From Paulinella micropora (Eukaryota > Cercozoa > Imbricatea > Euglyphida > Paulinellidae): a stretch of DNA of 64,000 nt. Under the pieces are notes generated by a model. It ran no database searches. It was not told the origin of the DNA and saw only the letters and a list, made by a program, of their open reading frames with translations. The position numbers and the translations under genes were made by a program. This document shows, piece by piece, positions 37,659 to 52,627 of this stretch. Location of the stretch: positions 112,681 to 176,680 of the forward strand of contig WBZZ01003534.1 of assembly GCA_019918135.1 (NCBI GenBank), read 5' to 3'. The first letter of the stretch is position 1. Each line of letters starts with the position of its first letter.

Positions 37659-40600
37659 TTACTGATTTTTGAGTGCCATAGCCGCAAGTGCAAAATCATA
37701 ATAATTATAGCCGGGTGAGCTGTTGGGTGGGAATGGATAGATACCGCGAGTGGCTGTGTTTTGCATAGCCTGCTGTGCAGCTCTCTTCTTTTTCTTCTTC
37801 TTCTTCTTCTTCTTCTTCTTCTTCTTCTTCTTCTTTTTTTTTTTTTTTTTTCTTCTCTTTCTTCGTCTGTTCTTCTTCCTCTGACTCACTACTACTAGAG
37901 CTATCACTAGTACTAGTGCTATCGTCACTGTCTGAGTCACTGGAGCTGTCTTTCTTCTTCTTTTCCTTCTTTTTCTTCTTTTCTTTGCCTTTTTCTTCCT
38001 CAGAGCCTTGCGTCTCCTTATCCTTCTCTGTTTCTCCATTTTTCTTTCCTTTACCTTCCTTCCCTGCTTCTTTCTTTTCATACTGTTTCAAAAGCTTCTC
38101 CATGTTCTCATTCATTTTGCTACTATGTTCTTTCATTGCCTCCTTCAAAATCGCTTGCAAAGAGGCTTCGGAGACACCACTAGTACTACACTACATATGT
38201 ATCATTAATTAGACAACAACATAACAGCTGCAGAGTGAGAACAGACCTGGTTGGCTTGCTCAAGTTTCTCCTCGGCTTCCGATTCCTCGTCCGGAGGCGT
38301 GGAGGGCTGCTCCTTCTTGCCCTTTTTCACCTTCTTCTGCTTCACGTTCTGCTTTGCCTTCAAATTTTTCTTCTTTTTTGTATTCTCCTCGACTATAACC
38401 TCATCTTCACTAGTTTCACCCTCCTCATCCTCTGGTTCAGGCGCAGTGTCACTGCTACCTAGTATCAAACAATAAAATTCATAAGAGAACTGTGTTACAT
38501 AGAACAGTGTTGACGCAAAGAACCTGGTGTAAATTTCCTTGGCCTTTTGATCCGGCGATCAGAAGAGCGCAAAGGTTTGTAGCCTTGCTCTACTGCTGCT
38601 CTGTTCCTCTATCACACCATAAAAATGAAGAGCTAAAAAAGCAGCAATAAATAAAGCTAAAGCCCTTTGCGCAATAATTGCATACCTTAGCCTTGCCTGC
38701 CAACTCCTTAACTAGCAAAGCCTTCCATCTGTATCTTCGAAGAATGGGGGGGGATTCGTAGGATCCCCAACATATGGAAGGAAAAAGGTCAACACGTCTT
38801 CAATATAGTTCCGCTTGTGAGGGGGGTGACACAAGCTATGAGCAAGATTCAACAATTTTGGGCACATGAGTTGAAGAAGAAAACTCAGTGTCGGTCTTGC
38901 CGTCCAAATCAGCATCCATTCCCCGCAACACTGCGATCCACTTCTTCGTTCCGACACCTGCAATAACAACCAATTATGGGTGAAAATGACAAAACATTCG
39001 TACCATTTTCATTAGCTTCGGGTTTTCTTTTCTTCCAGCCCACTGGAAACTCAAGGATCATCCTATAGCAAATTATTGTTGTTTTTTTAAGAAAAAAAAA
39101 TCAATCAAAACCCAGGCGCAGGCCACACATCGTTTTCGCGAGTCTCAATCTGCCTTTGGGGGGCCAATATCAAGCCTGCTCTTGTGGTCAGCCTGACGTC
39201 GGTGATGTATACCCCCTCGCGCACCTTTAATTACCCAACCACCATGTTTCTGACCCAGTGGTGACCGGGACAACAATATTAATGTAATTGAAGTACCTTA
39301 GCATCGTCTGTTGTCCATGTCATGAACAACCTTAGCAATAAGCACGAACAAACAAGTGCTTGGGGGGGGGGGGGGGCACTGTGGAAGGCTCTCAGTCCGA
39401 CATCAAATATTAAGAAAAGAAAGAAAAGAAAGAAGATAACGAAAAAGAAAGAAAAGAAAGAAAAGAAAGAAAGGAAAGAAAGGAAAAAAAAGAAAAAAAG
39501 AAAAAAAAGAAAAGAAACAAAATTTTAAGAAAAGTTAAATAAAGAAGAGAAAAGAAAAGAAAAAAGAAAAGAAAGAAAGAAACAAAAAGAAAAAAAAGAA
39601 GAAAAGAAGAAAAAAGAGAAGAAAAAAGAGAAGAAAAAAAGAAAAAAGAGAAGAAAAAAGAGAAGAAAAAAAAGAAAAAAAGAAAGGAAAGAAAAGGAAA
39701 GAAAAGAAAAGAAAGAAAAGAAACAATTTGAAGATAGAAAAGAAAGAAAACGAAATAAAGAAAATAAGGAAAAGAAAGGAAAAAAAAGAAAAGAAAGAAA
39801 AGAAAGAAAAGAAAGAAAGAAAAGAAAGAAAAGAAAGAAAAAAAAGAAAGAAAAGAAAGAAAAGGAGAAAAGAAAAAAGAAAAAGAAAAAGAAAAAAAGA
39901 AATTAAAAGAAAAGAAAGAAAAGAAAGAAAAGAAAGAAACAACAGACAAGAAAAAGAAAGAAAGAAAGAAAGAAAGAAAAGAAAGAAAAAAAAGAAAAGA
40001 AAGAAAAGAAAGAAAAGAAAGAAAAGAAAGAAATGAAAACAAAAGAAAGAAATTTCTACAATTAAATATTAATTTATTATAATTTAACATAAAAAAGAAA
40101 GAAGAACGAACCCGTCTTGGAACTTGCGGCCTTTGGAGTCCGTGTGTGCTTTCTGGTCCTCCTCGTTCTCGAATATGTATTCAAACCAACCCGGGATTTC
40201 GAAAATACAAAATTTTCCTTCTGGGACTTCTGGGACTCCTGTTTTGTTTACTCTCTCATTGCCCTTGTCCTTGTCCTTGTCCTTCTCCTTGTCCTTGTCC
40301 TTCTCCTCCTTCTGCTTTCCTTTCTCCTCCTCCTCCTTGTCCTTGTCCTTGTCCTTTGTCACCTTCTCGTTCTCCTCCTCGTCCTCCTCCTCGTCCTTCT
40401 CCTCCTCGTTCTCCTCGTCATCCTCCTCTTCCTTCCCCTTCTCCTTCTTCTTTCCCTTCTTATTCTTCTTCTCTTTCTTCTTCTTCTTCTTCGTCGTCGT
40501 CGTCTTCTTCTCCTCCTCCTTCTCCTTGTCCTTGTCCTTCGTCACCTTCTCCTCCTCCTCGTCCTCCTCGTCCTCCTCCTCCTCGTCCTCCTCGTCCTCC

Positions 40601-41447
40601 TCCTCCTCGTCCTCCTCGTCATCCTCCTCATCCTTCTTCTTCCCCTTCTCCTTCTTTCCCTTCTTATTCTTATTCTTCTTCTTCTCCTTCTTGTCCTCCT
40701 CCTTGTCCTTCTCCTTGTCCTTCTCCTTGTCCTTCTCCTTGTCCTTCTCCTTGTCCTTCTCCTTGTCCTCCTCCTTGTCCTTCTCCGTATCCTTGTCATT
40801 ATTCTTCTCCTTGTCCTTCTCCTTGTCCTTCTCCTTGTCCTTGTCATTCTTCTCCTTGTCCTTCTCCTTCTTCTTTCCCTTCTTCTTTACTGGCTTCTCC
40901 TTCTCCTTCTTCTTTCCCGTCTTCTTTTCTGGCTCCTTCTCCTTCTTCTCCTTCTCCTTCTCCTTCTCCTGATCCTTTCGCTTCTTCTTCTTTCCTGGCT
41001 CCTTCTCCTTCTCATTCTCCTTCCCTTCTCCTGTCTTTTCTTCTTCTTCTTCCTTCTTTTGTTTCTTCTTTTTATTCCCGCTACTATTATTTTCGTTTGT
41101 GTAGAAGTCTGTCTTCTTGCGATCTCTTTTCAAACGTACTACCTCGCCTTTTAGTCCATCATCCCAACTCTTTGCATTTTCCAAGAACCCCTGTGCTGTC
41201 CAATTCCTCTTGGTCTCAACTACCACCCTCTCAGCTGCTCGAGACCTAAGCCATCATATTTCCTCCGCACTTCATCTGGAATTATCACATCTTCGAAATC
41301 CTCAGGCTCCGTCTGGCCATTTATCCAAATTTTTAGAGCCTCCTTACGGTTTCTGGCAATTGCTTGCAATGTCCTGGCCTTTACAGGCATCGCTGAGCTC
41401 TTTTCTTTCAATCTAATGTATACAGCTGTATACAAATCTACCCGCAC
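37659..41447 (-). CDS. Multi-exon Lys/Glu-rich gene of the transposon
   Basis: Several minus-strand coding blocks line up. 41447-41220 begins MRVDLYTAVYIRLKEKSSAM and, through a one-base frame change, continues at 41226-40084 (VVETKRNWTAQGFLENAKSW, then a long (KEKDKEKD)n/(EDEEEE)n region, then GVPEVPEGKFCIFEIPGWFE). Further blocks are 38969-38712 (NYIEDVLTFFLPYVGDPTNP), 38468-38205 (acidic/basic) and 38160-37659 (Lys/Glu/Ser-rich, ending GYNYYDFALAAMALKNQ). GT and AG sites bound several blocks, so introns are likely; exact joins are uncertain. A 630-bp GAAA microsatellite fills one intron. No function is recognised. Confidence 0.45.
39405..40060. repeat. GAAA/GAAAA microsatellite
   Basis: About 650 bases are almost purely A and G on the plus strand. 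All frames stay open on both strands, which is a repeat effect and not coding evidence. It lies in a presumed intron of the transposon's minus-strand gene. Confidence 0.9.
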
Positions 41448-41844
41448 TTTTCAAGTGCAGACGTTCGACTGCAGACCCTGAAAAAAGGCAGTAGTCGACC
41501 TTTTTGCCTCTGAAAAAATCATGGGTGGAAAAGAGCTGTTGTTACATATTTTCTTTTGTTGTTTTTGCATTTCCCAGTCTCGTTGCTAGCCTCAAACCTT
41601 CTTTCCCGCTCTTTCCTGTCTGTGGAAGGAGCGGGAAAGAAAGAAATATTTTATTTCCTCAAGTACCAGAGGCATACCAAACAAAAAAAAATCTGCAGTC
41701 GGAAAATGATTTTTTGTTTCCACTTCATTCTTGTATCATGTTGCTTTGCTTTTTATTGCTGCATAATATGTCTACATGTGTGTTGAGTGCATGTGTAAAT
41801 TATTGTAAAGGAAATGTATTCACTAGAAGCCAGGAGGTGGAATT

Positions 41845-42440
41845 TTCGTTTCTAAATTTTCCGTACCGACAAAAATTTGCCGATGATTTCCAGCTCGCTC
41901 TCTTCATGTATACTTGTCTAAATAGCTTTCCCGCTCCTTCCACACACTAGAAGGAGCGGGAAACTTAATTACACCATCAGTGTAAAGGTATATAAAACAA
42001 AATCAACCGAAGAAAATTTGTCAACTTAATTTTTTCTACGTTTCCTCTATGTCAACATGTTTTGGCTGTCTTTATGTTCTTGTTTTCTGCAATAAATGCA
42101 AGATCTTTAAAAATACTGACTTTGACTGCTTATTTAGAGCTTCGAAATATATTTTAGACGTATTTTTATAGTAAGAAGTCGAATATTTCGTTTCTAAATT
42201 TTCCGTACCGACAAAAATTTGCCGATGATTTCCAGCTCGCTCTCTTCGTGTATACTTGTCTAAATAGCTTTCCCGCTCCTTCCACACACTAGAAAGAGCG
42301 GGAAACTTAATTGCAACATCAGTGTCAAAGTATATAAAACAAAATCAACCGAAGAAAATTTGTTAACCTAATTTTTTCTACGTTTTCTCTATGTCAACAT
42401 TGTTTTGGCTGTCTTCATGCTCTTGTTTTCTGCAATAAAT
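41845..42440 (+). repeat. Direct ~254-bp repeat with hairpin and poly(A) signal
   Basis: 41845-42098 and 42187-42440 are nearly identical, offset by 342 bases. Each has a TTTCCCGCTCC...GGAGCGGGAAA (or AGAGCGGGAAA) hairpin, the boxes CATCAGTGTAAAGGTATATA and AACAAAATCAACCGAAGAAA, and ends at TGCAATAAAT. A related hairpin is at 41602-41638. TATATAAAACA in each copy looks like a TATA box, so these may be duplicated promoters of the plus-strand genes that follow. The rest of 41448-42910 is TATG, CT and GTTGTC microsatellite. Confidence 0.75.
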
Positions 42441-42910
42441 AGTCATTCATGTATGTACGTATGTAATATGTATGTATGTATGCAAGTATGTATGTATGTA
42501 TGTATTTATGTATGCATATCAGTATGTATATTTTCTTTTCTCCCTTTCTCTCTCTCTCTCTCTCTCCCTCTCTCTCTCTCCCTTTCTTTTTCTCTCTCCC
42601 TTTCTTTCTCTCTCTCTCCCTTTCTTTCTGTCTCTCTCTTTCTCTCTCTCTCTCTCTTTCTTTCTCTCTTTGTTTTTTTTTCCCTTCAAATCTACCTACG
42701 TTGTCGTTGTTGTCGTTGTTGCCGTTGTTGTCGTTGTTGTCGTTGTTGTTGCAGTTGTTTTTGTCGAATTGATGACGGTGATTCATTGGTGTTGTTTGCC
42801 TTTTAGAAGCAAGAAAAACAATATAAGATGTGAATAAATATCATATCTTTTGTGTAGTTTGGAGCTTGTTTTGAGTCTTTTCTTGCCACGTGGCGTGGGA
42901 GCAACGTCAA

Positions 42911-43621
42911 ATGAGCCTCGCGACTGCGAGGAGAGCGCCAGTGTCTATTGCTTGGCTTTCAGGATCCGGCAAGGCAGGTAGATGTGGATTATTTGCTGAT
43001 GACGATTTGCCAAAAGGGTTTAAGCTGGGGCTTCTGCAACCAGGAGGTGCTAAAATGCCTTCAGAGGACATCAGTGATAATCCATTTGCTCAGCACTTTA
43101 GGATGCGAACATATAAGGGCATTGAAATAGGAATGCAATCCATTGACTCCATTCATCAAGAAAGCAGAAATGCAATGCATCTTATTAACAGTAGTCACTT
43201 TCCTGGCTGCAGTGAGAGCCCAAACTGCAAAGTGTCGAAGGGTGAGCAAGTCGTGACAATGTCCAAGGGTGTGTCTCGAGGTGAGCAAATTCTTCTCAAC
43301 TACTCAACGTTGGAGTCAAATCCAAAAGCCGAGGCTTGCAAGGCACATCCTTCTTGGATGAGAGAGGCAGCAAAGGCAAACAAGAAAATCCCTGTTTTCT
43401 ATGTTGAGAATGATAGGAACTATAAATTTTTTCTATCGTTCCTGAATTTCTTGAGCCACTGCCACCAAGGTCACAACCAATGTCTTTGGAAAAAAAACAC
43501 GCGCTTCTAGCATCTTTCGGGTCGAGGGCTGTAAGAGCGGATCCTCCACGAATTCCCTCAACTTCCTCAAGCATAAATGCAAAACGCAAGCTTTTGAATG
43601 AGTTCGCGGCTGGTCTCTCTT
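42911..43621 (+). CDS. SET-domain protein carried by the transposon
   Basis: The ORF from ATG 42911 (MSLATARRAPVSIAWLSGSG) shows the three hallmarks of a SET domain. GKAGRCGLFADDDLPKGFKL is the N-terminal GxGxG-like start, NAMHLINSSHFPGCSESPNC is the xxxINHSxxPNC core with S for H, and GEQILLNYS is the GEELxxxY tail. The first frame ends at 43510. The adjacent frame continues naturally (PEFLEPLPPRSQPMSLEKKH) to a stop at 43621 after a T-run indel near 43430, with AATAAA at about 43643. SET proteins methylate lysines, often on histones. The missing His in NHS may impair activity. The link to transposition or chromatin is inference. Confidence 0.7.
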
Positions 43622-43756
43622 AAGTTAAAGCTCAGAATGACTCAATAAAGCGTGTTCGTGTTTGTGCAGCCACTCCTCAGGTATGCATTCGAATGTTTTC
43701 TTGTTGCTTAATACTAAATTAAAGTGTGTTGTATGTGGTGATTCATTGCTATTACT

Positions 43757-47685
<3,929 letters not shown>

Positions 47686-47963
47686 GTGACTGTAGCTCAG
47701 TTCAATCTTCCACCCCCCCCCCCCCCCGGCGAGCTCCACCAGCCGGATACTAAATTCAAGTCGAAAGTGATTAATAATTTGTCGAATATTATTTAATATT
47801 CAGCTTGTAATAATGCAATTAAGCAGATTTAGTAATCAAATTCATTATTGAAACGGATGAGAAAAACCAATATTAAGATTTAATAAATGACTAAGTATCC
47901 TTTCTCACATATGTAGGAGGCTTCATATTGATATCACAAAGTCAAACTAGGAAGCTTTAAAAC

Positions 47964-48116
47964 AACTGGCAAATCATTTTAATACGTTATTCAGCTTATT
48001 CAATATTATTTTTACTAAATAAAATACATTTTCAATGTCTGAATCAAAAAGTGCAAAATCACCTGTAGGACAATTTCGGAAAAATTGATACCCCACATTT
48101 GGCCGAATCACTTGTT
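47964..48116 (-). repeat. Right terminal inverted repeat
   Basis: Reverse complement of 37290-37443. The outer end TTGGCCGAATCACTTGTT is followed directly by CTAC. The inner flank 47690-47963 is AT-rich and without genes. Confidence 0.92.
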
Positions 48117-49486
48117 CTACGCCGTGGAGCAAGGAGGGGGCTCCGGGCTAACGTGCCTGGTAGCCTGCCAGCAGGTCTCGGATTCGCATAACTGGAAGCT
48201 AGTCCCCTGCCCCCGAGGAAAGGCGCCGGAGTTGCTGCGCGAACTTTGCGAGGTCAGCCAGGCGACCGAGGAGAAAGATTTGTGGGAAGGCCTGGAATAT
48301 TACTGCCGCGAAGGAAAGCTGTTCTGGAGCTCCTGGGGGCGCGGGCCTTCGGTCCTGCCCCCCCTTTTCAGCAGCAAGCTTTTATCCGCTTATGTGGATC
48401 ATAACCACTCGGCATGGGACTGTGACAGCGAGGACAAGCATGCGGCCCCCCTGGTCTTTGCAGACGCGCAGGAGCTGGAACTGCAGGATGGCTCGGCGGG
48501 GGTTTGCCGGGCGTGCCTAGAAAACGCCAAGTGTAAGGCGCTGTGTGCTGCCTTTAACCAGAACACGATGAGGAGTGCGGCCACGCTGCGGCTCTTCTCG
48601 AACAGCAGGGGCAGAGAGGAGAAGTACCTACCGCGGCACGCCAGGCTGATCCCGGGGCAGCAGCAGCCTGGCGTGCCCCTGATACCGGGGCAGCAGCAGG
48701 GACAGCCCTTGTGCGTGGTGACGTGTCAGAGCGTGGCAGAGCCGCGGAGGTGGAAGAAGATTTTGTACAGGGCGGGAGAACCAGCACCCGCAATACTACA
48801 GCCGCTGGTGGAGCTGGCCCGCCGTACACATGAGCCAGAGCTGTGGGAGTCGCTAGACGGGTATTGCGAGAAGGGACTGAATTTCTGGGGTTCGTGGATA
48901 GGCGAGCCCCCTGGAGCCGCGCCGCGCGGGGGTCCGCCCATTCTGCGCAGCTGCCTGCAGGGCTACGAGGCGGCGCTGCGGGCGTACCTACACCACACAT
49001 GTGGGGGACTGGCGCGCGGAGCGGCTCGGGGGGACAACTGCGCGGCCTTGAGGGTGTTCTTCAATCGCCGCGTAGCCGACTTTGTTCAGTACGCCGCGCG
49101 AGGGCACATTTTAGAACAGGTCAAGATCGAGCGCGACGCGGAGGGGGGAGGTCGCCGACTTGGTCTTTGCCTCCCCCGACGCGTGGGTGTGCCGCTACTC
49201 TGTTCCGTTCCTGGAGTTTTTGCAAGACAAAGAGCACAAGCGCCTGTTCCGAGAGATCGAGCTCTTGGGCCAGTTTGCCAAGAGCGAGGTGTGCGTTTGG
49301 GAGGGAGGCCTCTCGGCTTATTGTCCCGAGGGGCGGCGTTTCGTGAACGAACTTTACTCTTTAGCCTTGAACGAGTACTGGGCAGACAGCGACGAGCCGG
49401 CCATAACTTTGGGGCAGCCCAAGCCCAGTGACCCGCGCCATTCTTTCTATGGCTTGTTTGATACGCAGGAGCACGACTCCTGCTGA
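48117..49486 (+). CDS. 3' part of the transposon-split viral gene
   Basis: From the restored junction (AVEQGGGSGLTCLVACQQVS) the frame is open to about 49145. It then changes at a GGGGGG run and goes on as VADLVFASPDAWVCRYSVPF to a stop at 49486. The protein has two clear internal repeats: LTCLVACQQVS...LWEGLEYYCREGKLFWSSWG at about 48150-48340 and LCVVTCQSVAE...LWESLDGYCEKGLNFWGSWI at about 48710-48900. The last part (VCVWEGGLSAYCPEGRRFVNELY) is a weaker third copy. The conserved YC-x-EG-x-x-F-W-x-SW core is not a domain I recognise. The 3' flank has AAATAAAACC and a motif shared with 32.56 kb. Confidence 0.7.
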
Positions 49487-49524
49487 GTTAAAGATTTTTT
49501 TTTTCTAAATAAAACCTCTTCCGC

Positions 49525-49560
49525 GCAGCATTGCTATATTTTGTGCTCAGCTTACGCGCA
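49525..49560 (+). promoter_or_regulatory. 3'-flank motif shared with 32.56 kb
   Basis: GCATTGCTATATTTTGTGCT followed by CAGCTT at about 49531-49556 is repeated with one change at about 32555-32580, again next to a gene end. The two are 17 kb apart and otherwise unrelated in sequence. Confidence 0.55.
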
Positions 49561-49800
49561 GCACAACCAAATCTTTGGCTGCGCGGATTTGTTGGGTGGG
49601 GGGGGGGGGAGAGAAAGCGGGGAGGAAGGGGTGGGGGAGCCTCCCCGCCCCCTCTCTCTCCCGCTTCCTCTTTTTTTGTCTTTCTTTTTTTTCCCTCGCG
49701 CAACCAATGTCGAAGAAGCAGTTGTAAAGAGAAAAAGAAGTGAACAGGAAAAAAAAAGCGCGCGAACGAGAGAGAAGGAAAAGAAGTGCGCGAACGAGAG

Positions 49801-52519
49801 ATGAGGCCTAGCTTGTTGATACTAGGCGTGTGGCTGTGTTGGGTACAGCACTGCACAGCTCGGGGGCCCCTCTGGTGCAGCTGGAAAAGGGCACCGGGGC
49901 CGGAGACGCTGGTCTTTACAGTGGAAACTACCGGCGGTTTATTGGAAATGCCTGCAGCCAGGGCTCCGGCAGTCCAACACGCAAGAAGACGAGCGAGAAT
50001 TCTGCAGCAGCAGCAGCAGCAGCCGGAGAGTAGTTTGTTCTCCAGAGAGGGGCAGTACGAGGTCGACTGGGGGCATGGAACAAACAGCGTGTGCCCAGCT
50101 GACAACGGTTGGTGCCGGCACCAGTACGCGCGGGCGGGGACATACGAAGTGCGCGCCAGGGGCGTGGTGAGCGGTTGGGCCATGTCGCCCGAGTGGCGGG
50201 AGCGCAACGGAGATGCAACGAGGGTGCGTAGAATCCTGCAGTGGGGTGGGCTGCGGCCCGCGCAAGAGGGGGGACAACATTTCTACCGCGCGCAAGAGTT
50301 GCTGCAGCTACCACCCCTGGCCGAGCTGCAGGGCGCCGAGCTGGTGCGCAACTGGAGCTATTCCTTTGCGGAGCTCGGGGGGCTGCGCGCGAGCCTGGCG
50401 GGGCTGCGGGTGCGCGACGCCGAGGACCTGACGGGGCTGGCAGCTTGGTCGCCGGGGCTGTCGCCCGACGTGCGGGGCTGGGATACGTCGCGCGTGACAA
50501 GCCTGGCACTGGCCTTTGCGGGCTGCGCCACGCGCGAGATTCCGGGTCTGGGTGAGCTGAACATGTCATCCCTGCGGAACGCGAGCGGCGCCTTTCTAAA
50601 CGCGACCGAGCTACGGGCCGGGCGGCTGGCGTGGGATTGCGGAGCCTACGGGACACGAGCTACATGTTTGCGGGCGCGCAGAACTTCGATGCTGACCTCA
50701 GTAGCTGGCAGGCGCCGAACCTGCAAAGCTTGGATTTTATGTTTGCTGGCGCCAGCCGCTTTGCGAACCGCAGCCAAGTCGCGGGCTGGGGAGTGCCGGC
50801 CAACGCCTCGCGCACTGGGCTTTTTGAGGACACGTCGACGCCCCCCACAACCACATCCACTTTGCCTCCTGTTGGTGGTACTACTGTTGGTGGTACTACT
50901 AGCGAGCCGATGACGACGACGACGACGACAACGACGACGACGACGACGACGACAACGACGACGGCAGTGGCAACGAACGACTCTTCGTCCTCGGGGTCTT
51001 CGACCCCGAGGCCCCCTACTGACTCGCCGCTGTCCTCTGAGGATTCGCCGTCATCTTCTTGGTCGTCGTCGTCGTCGTCGTCGTCGTGGGGGCCAGACAG
51101 CTCCAATTCCAGCTCCCCTCCGTCTGAGCTTTGCCCTGCTGGCTACGCGTGGGGGCAGGCTGCGTACACGCTGCAGGCTGCCGGGCAAGCCCCCAAACTC
51201 ACGCCAGAGGGTTGGCTGCTGAACGTTTCCAGTAGCAACAGCACCACCGCCGGTGCTGGTGCCGGCTGGGTCAGCGCGCCGGGCATGTACAGCAATGCCC
51301 TGCGCGCTGACACGGGCCCGCTTACTTGCATCGGCAACGCCACCGCCAGCGCGGCCCTGACGCTGAACGTCGACGGCCAGCCAGGCGGCGTGCGCGGCGA
51401 GTACCTGGAGCTCACTCCCGCCGCTGGCGCCCAGCCCCGGCGCGCCGGGGTCAGGGCCCTGTCACTGTTACCGTACCAGCCGTGGGAGGAGGGGGCGTTG
51501 TACTGGCTAGCGGCGCTGAGCGTGGTGGGCTCCAACAACGACGGCCTGAACTGGACCACGCTTTATGCCAGTGACGGCGGCTGGGGTGCCCCCCGAAGCA
51601 GCAACGAAGGGCTCGGCCTGCGCCTGGCCGAGCCCGGCGCGCTAGTGCTGGGTGGCCAATACTGGTCGAAGCTCCGGATCATCGTGCCCGCCGCGTACCA
51701 GCGCCTGCCCGGCAGCGCGGGCCAGGGGCAGGCGCAGTGCACGACACAGGCAGCGCTCGGCCGGCTCGACATCAGCTTGTTAGAGCAAGACAGCACCTGC
51801 TACGACGTGGACGAGTGCCAGCTGGGCACACACGACTGCCGCGGCGACCAGAACTGCGTCAACACGGCAGGGGGGTTCGCTTGCCAGTGCCCGCCGGGGC
51901 TCGTCGCAAGCCCGCCGGGTTCGGTGAATTTGCTAGCCTACGCCGACCCTCCGCAGCCGTGGCGCGGCTGGCTGCCGGACGCCTCGTCCAACGGCAGGTG
52001 GGCGCACCGGGCCCTGAACTTAGGCGCTTACGGGAACTGGTCCAGCGCGGCGGGCAGCTACACCAACCCCTCGCCCGCGTGCACCAGTTGTGTCTGCAGC
52101 GCCAATGCCAGCGTCGCCCCCCTCGCCGCTCCCGGCGTGCGCGGGGAGTACTTGTCCCTCTACAGCGCGTACCGCCTGCCCGCCGCGCTGCGCTATTTTA
52201 CGCTGTGCGCGTCCGCGGGCGGAAACGGGGCGTCCCCCACGGCCCCCGCCGCGCTCAACGTGCTGGGCTCCAACGACGAGGGGCTGAGCTGGACCAGCGT
52301 CTACAACGCGAGCGACTGGACTTGGGCGGCCGCTCAGTGTCGCTACCTGACGATCGACCGGCCCGGCTTTTTTATTCTGTACCGGTTTGTCGTGGAGGCC
52401 ACCTACGTCAATCACTCACTTGCGACGACGAGTTCCGGGGGGCGGCCGGCTGCCCGAGCTCAGCCACCGTCGCGCAATTGCGCCCGGAACTAGAATTCAA
52501 CACGGAAACCTGTGCTTAA
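49801..52519 (+). CDS. Surface protein: BspA-like repeats, EGF, two large modules
   Basis: It starts at ATG 49801 with a signal peptide (MRPSLLILGVWLCWVQHCTA). Next comes a PKD-like stretch (YEVDWGHG...YARAGTYEVRARG), then BspA/DUF285-type repeats (GWDTSRVTSLALAFAGC, DTSYMFAGAQNFDADLSSWQ). A frame change near 50637 lies inside this repeat: one missing base explains it. A Thr/Ser stalk follows, then a module ending in CTTQAALGRLD, a calcium-binding EGF domain (DVDECQLGTHDCRGDQNC...C.C) and a second copy of the module (GVRGEYLSLYSAYR, LNVLGSNDEGLSWTSVYNAS). Near 52415 another frame change gives the better C-terminus, ending at 52519. Many sequons suggest heavy N-glycosylation. Probably a virion or host-cell surface adhesin; no membrane anchor is visible. 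Confidence 0.75.
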
Positions 52520-52627
52520 AAAGCCGGGGAGAGACAGAGGAGGGGGGGAGAAAAAAAAAGATTTTTTCCTGTTTTTTTAATAATCCTGATTAAAGAGCAA
52601 CAAACTTTTGGCTTCTTGTGTGTCTGT

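Noticed and set aside
39410-40090. Phe/Ser/Leu-rich 226-codon ORF on the minus strand
   Set aside because: It is a pure reading of the GAAA microsatellite.
40117-41249. Long plus-strand Leu/Val- or Ser/Pro-rich ORFs opposite the Lys/Glu gene
   Set aside because: They are shadows of the (KEKD)n-coding repeat. The minus frame has non-repetitive ends with normal protein composition.
49488-50207. 239-codon minus-strand ORF
   Set aside because: It overlaps the signal-peptide-bearing plus-strand gene and a G/C tract, and its composition is that of a shadow frame.
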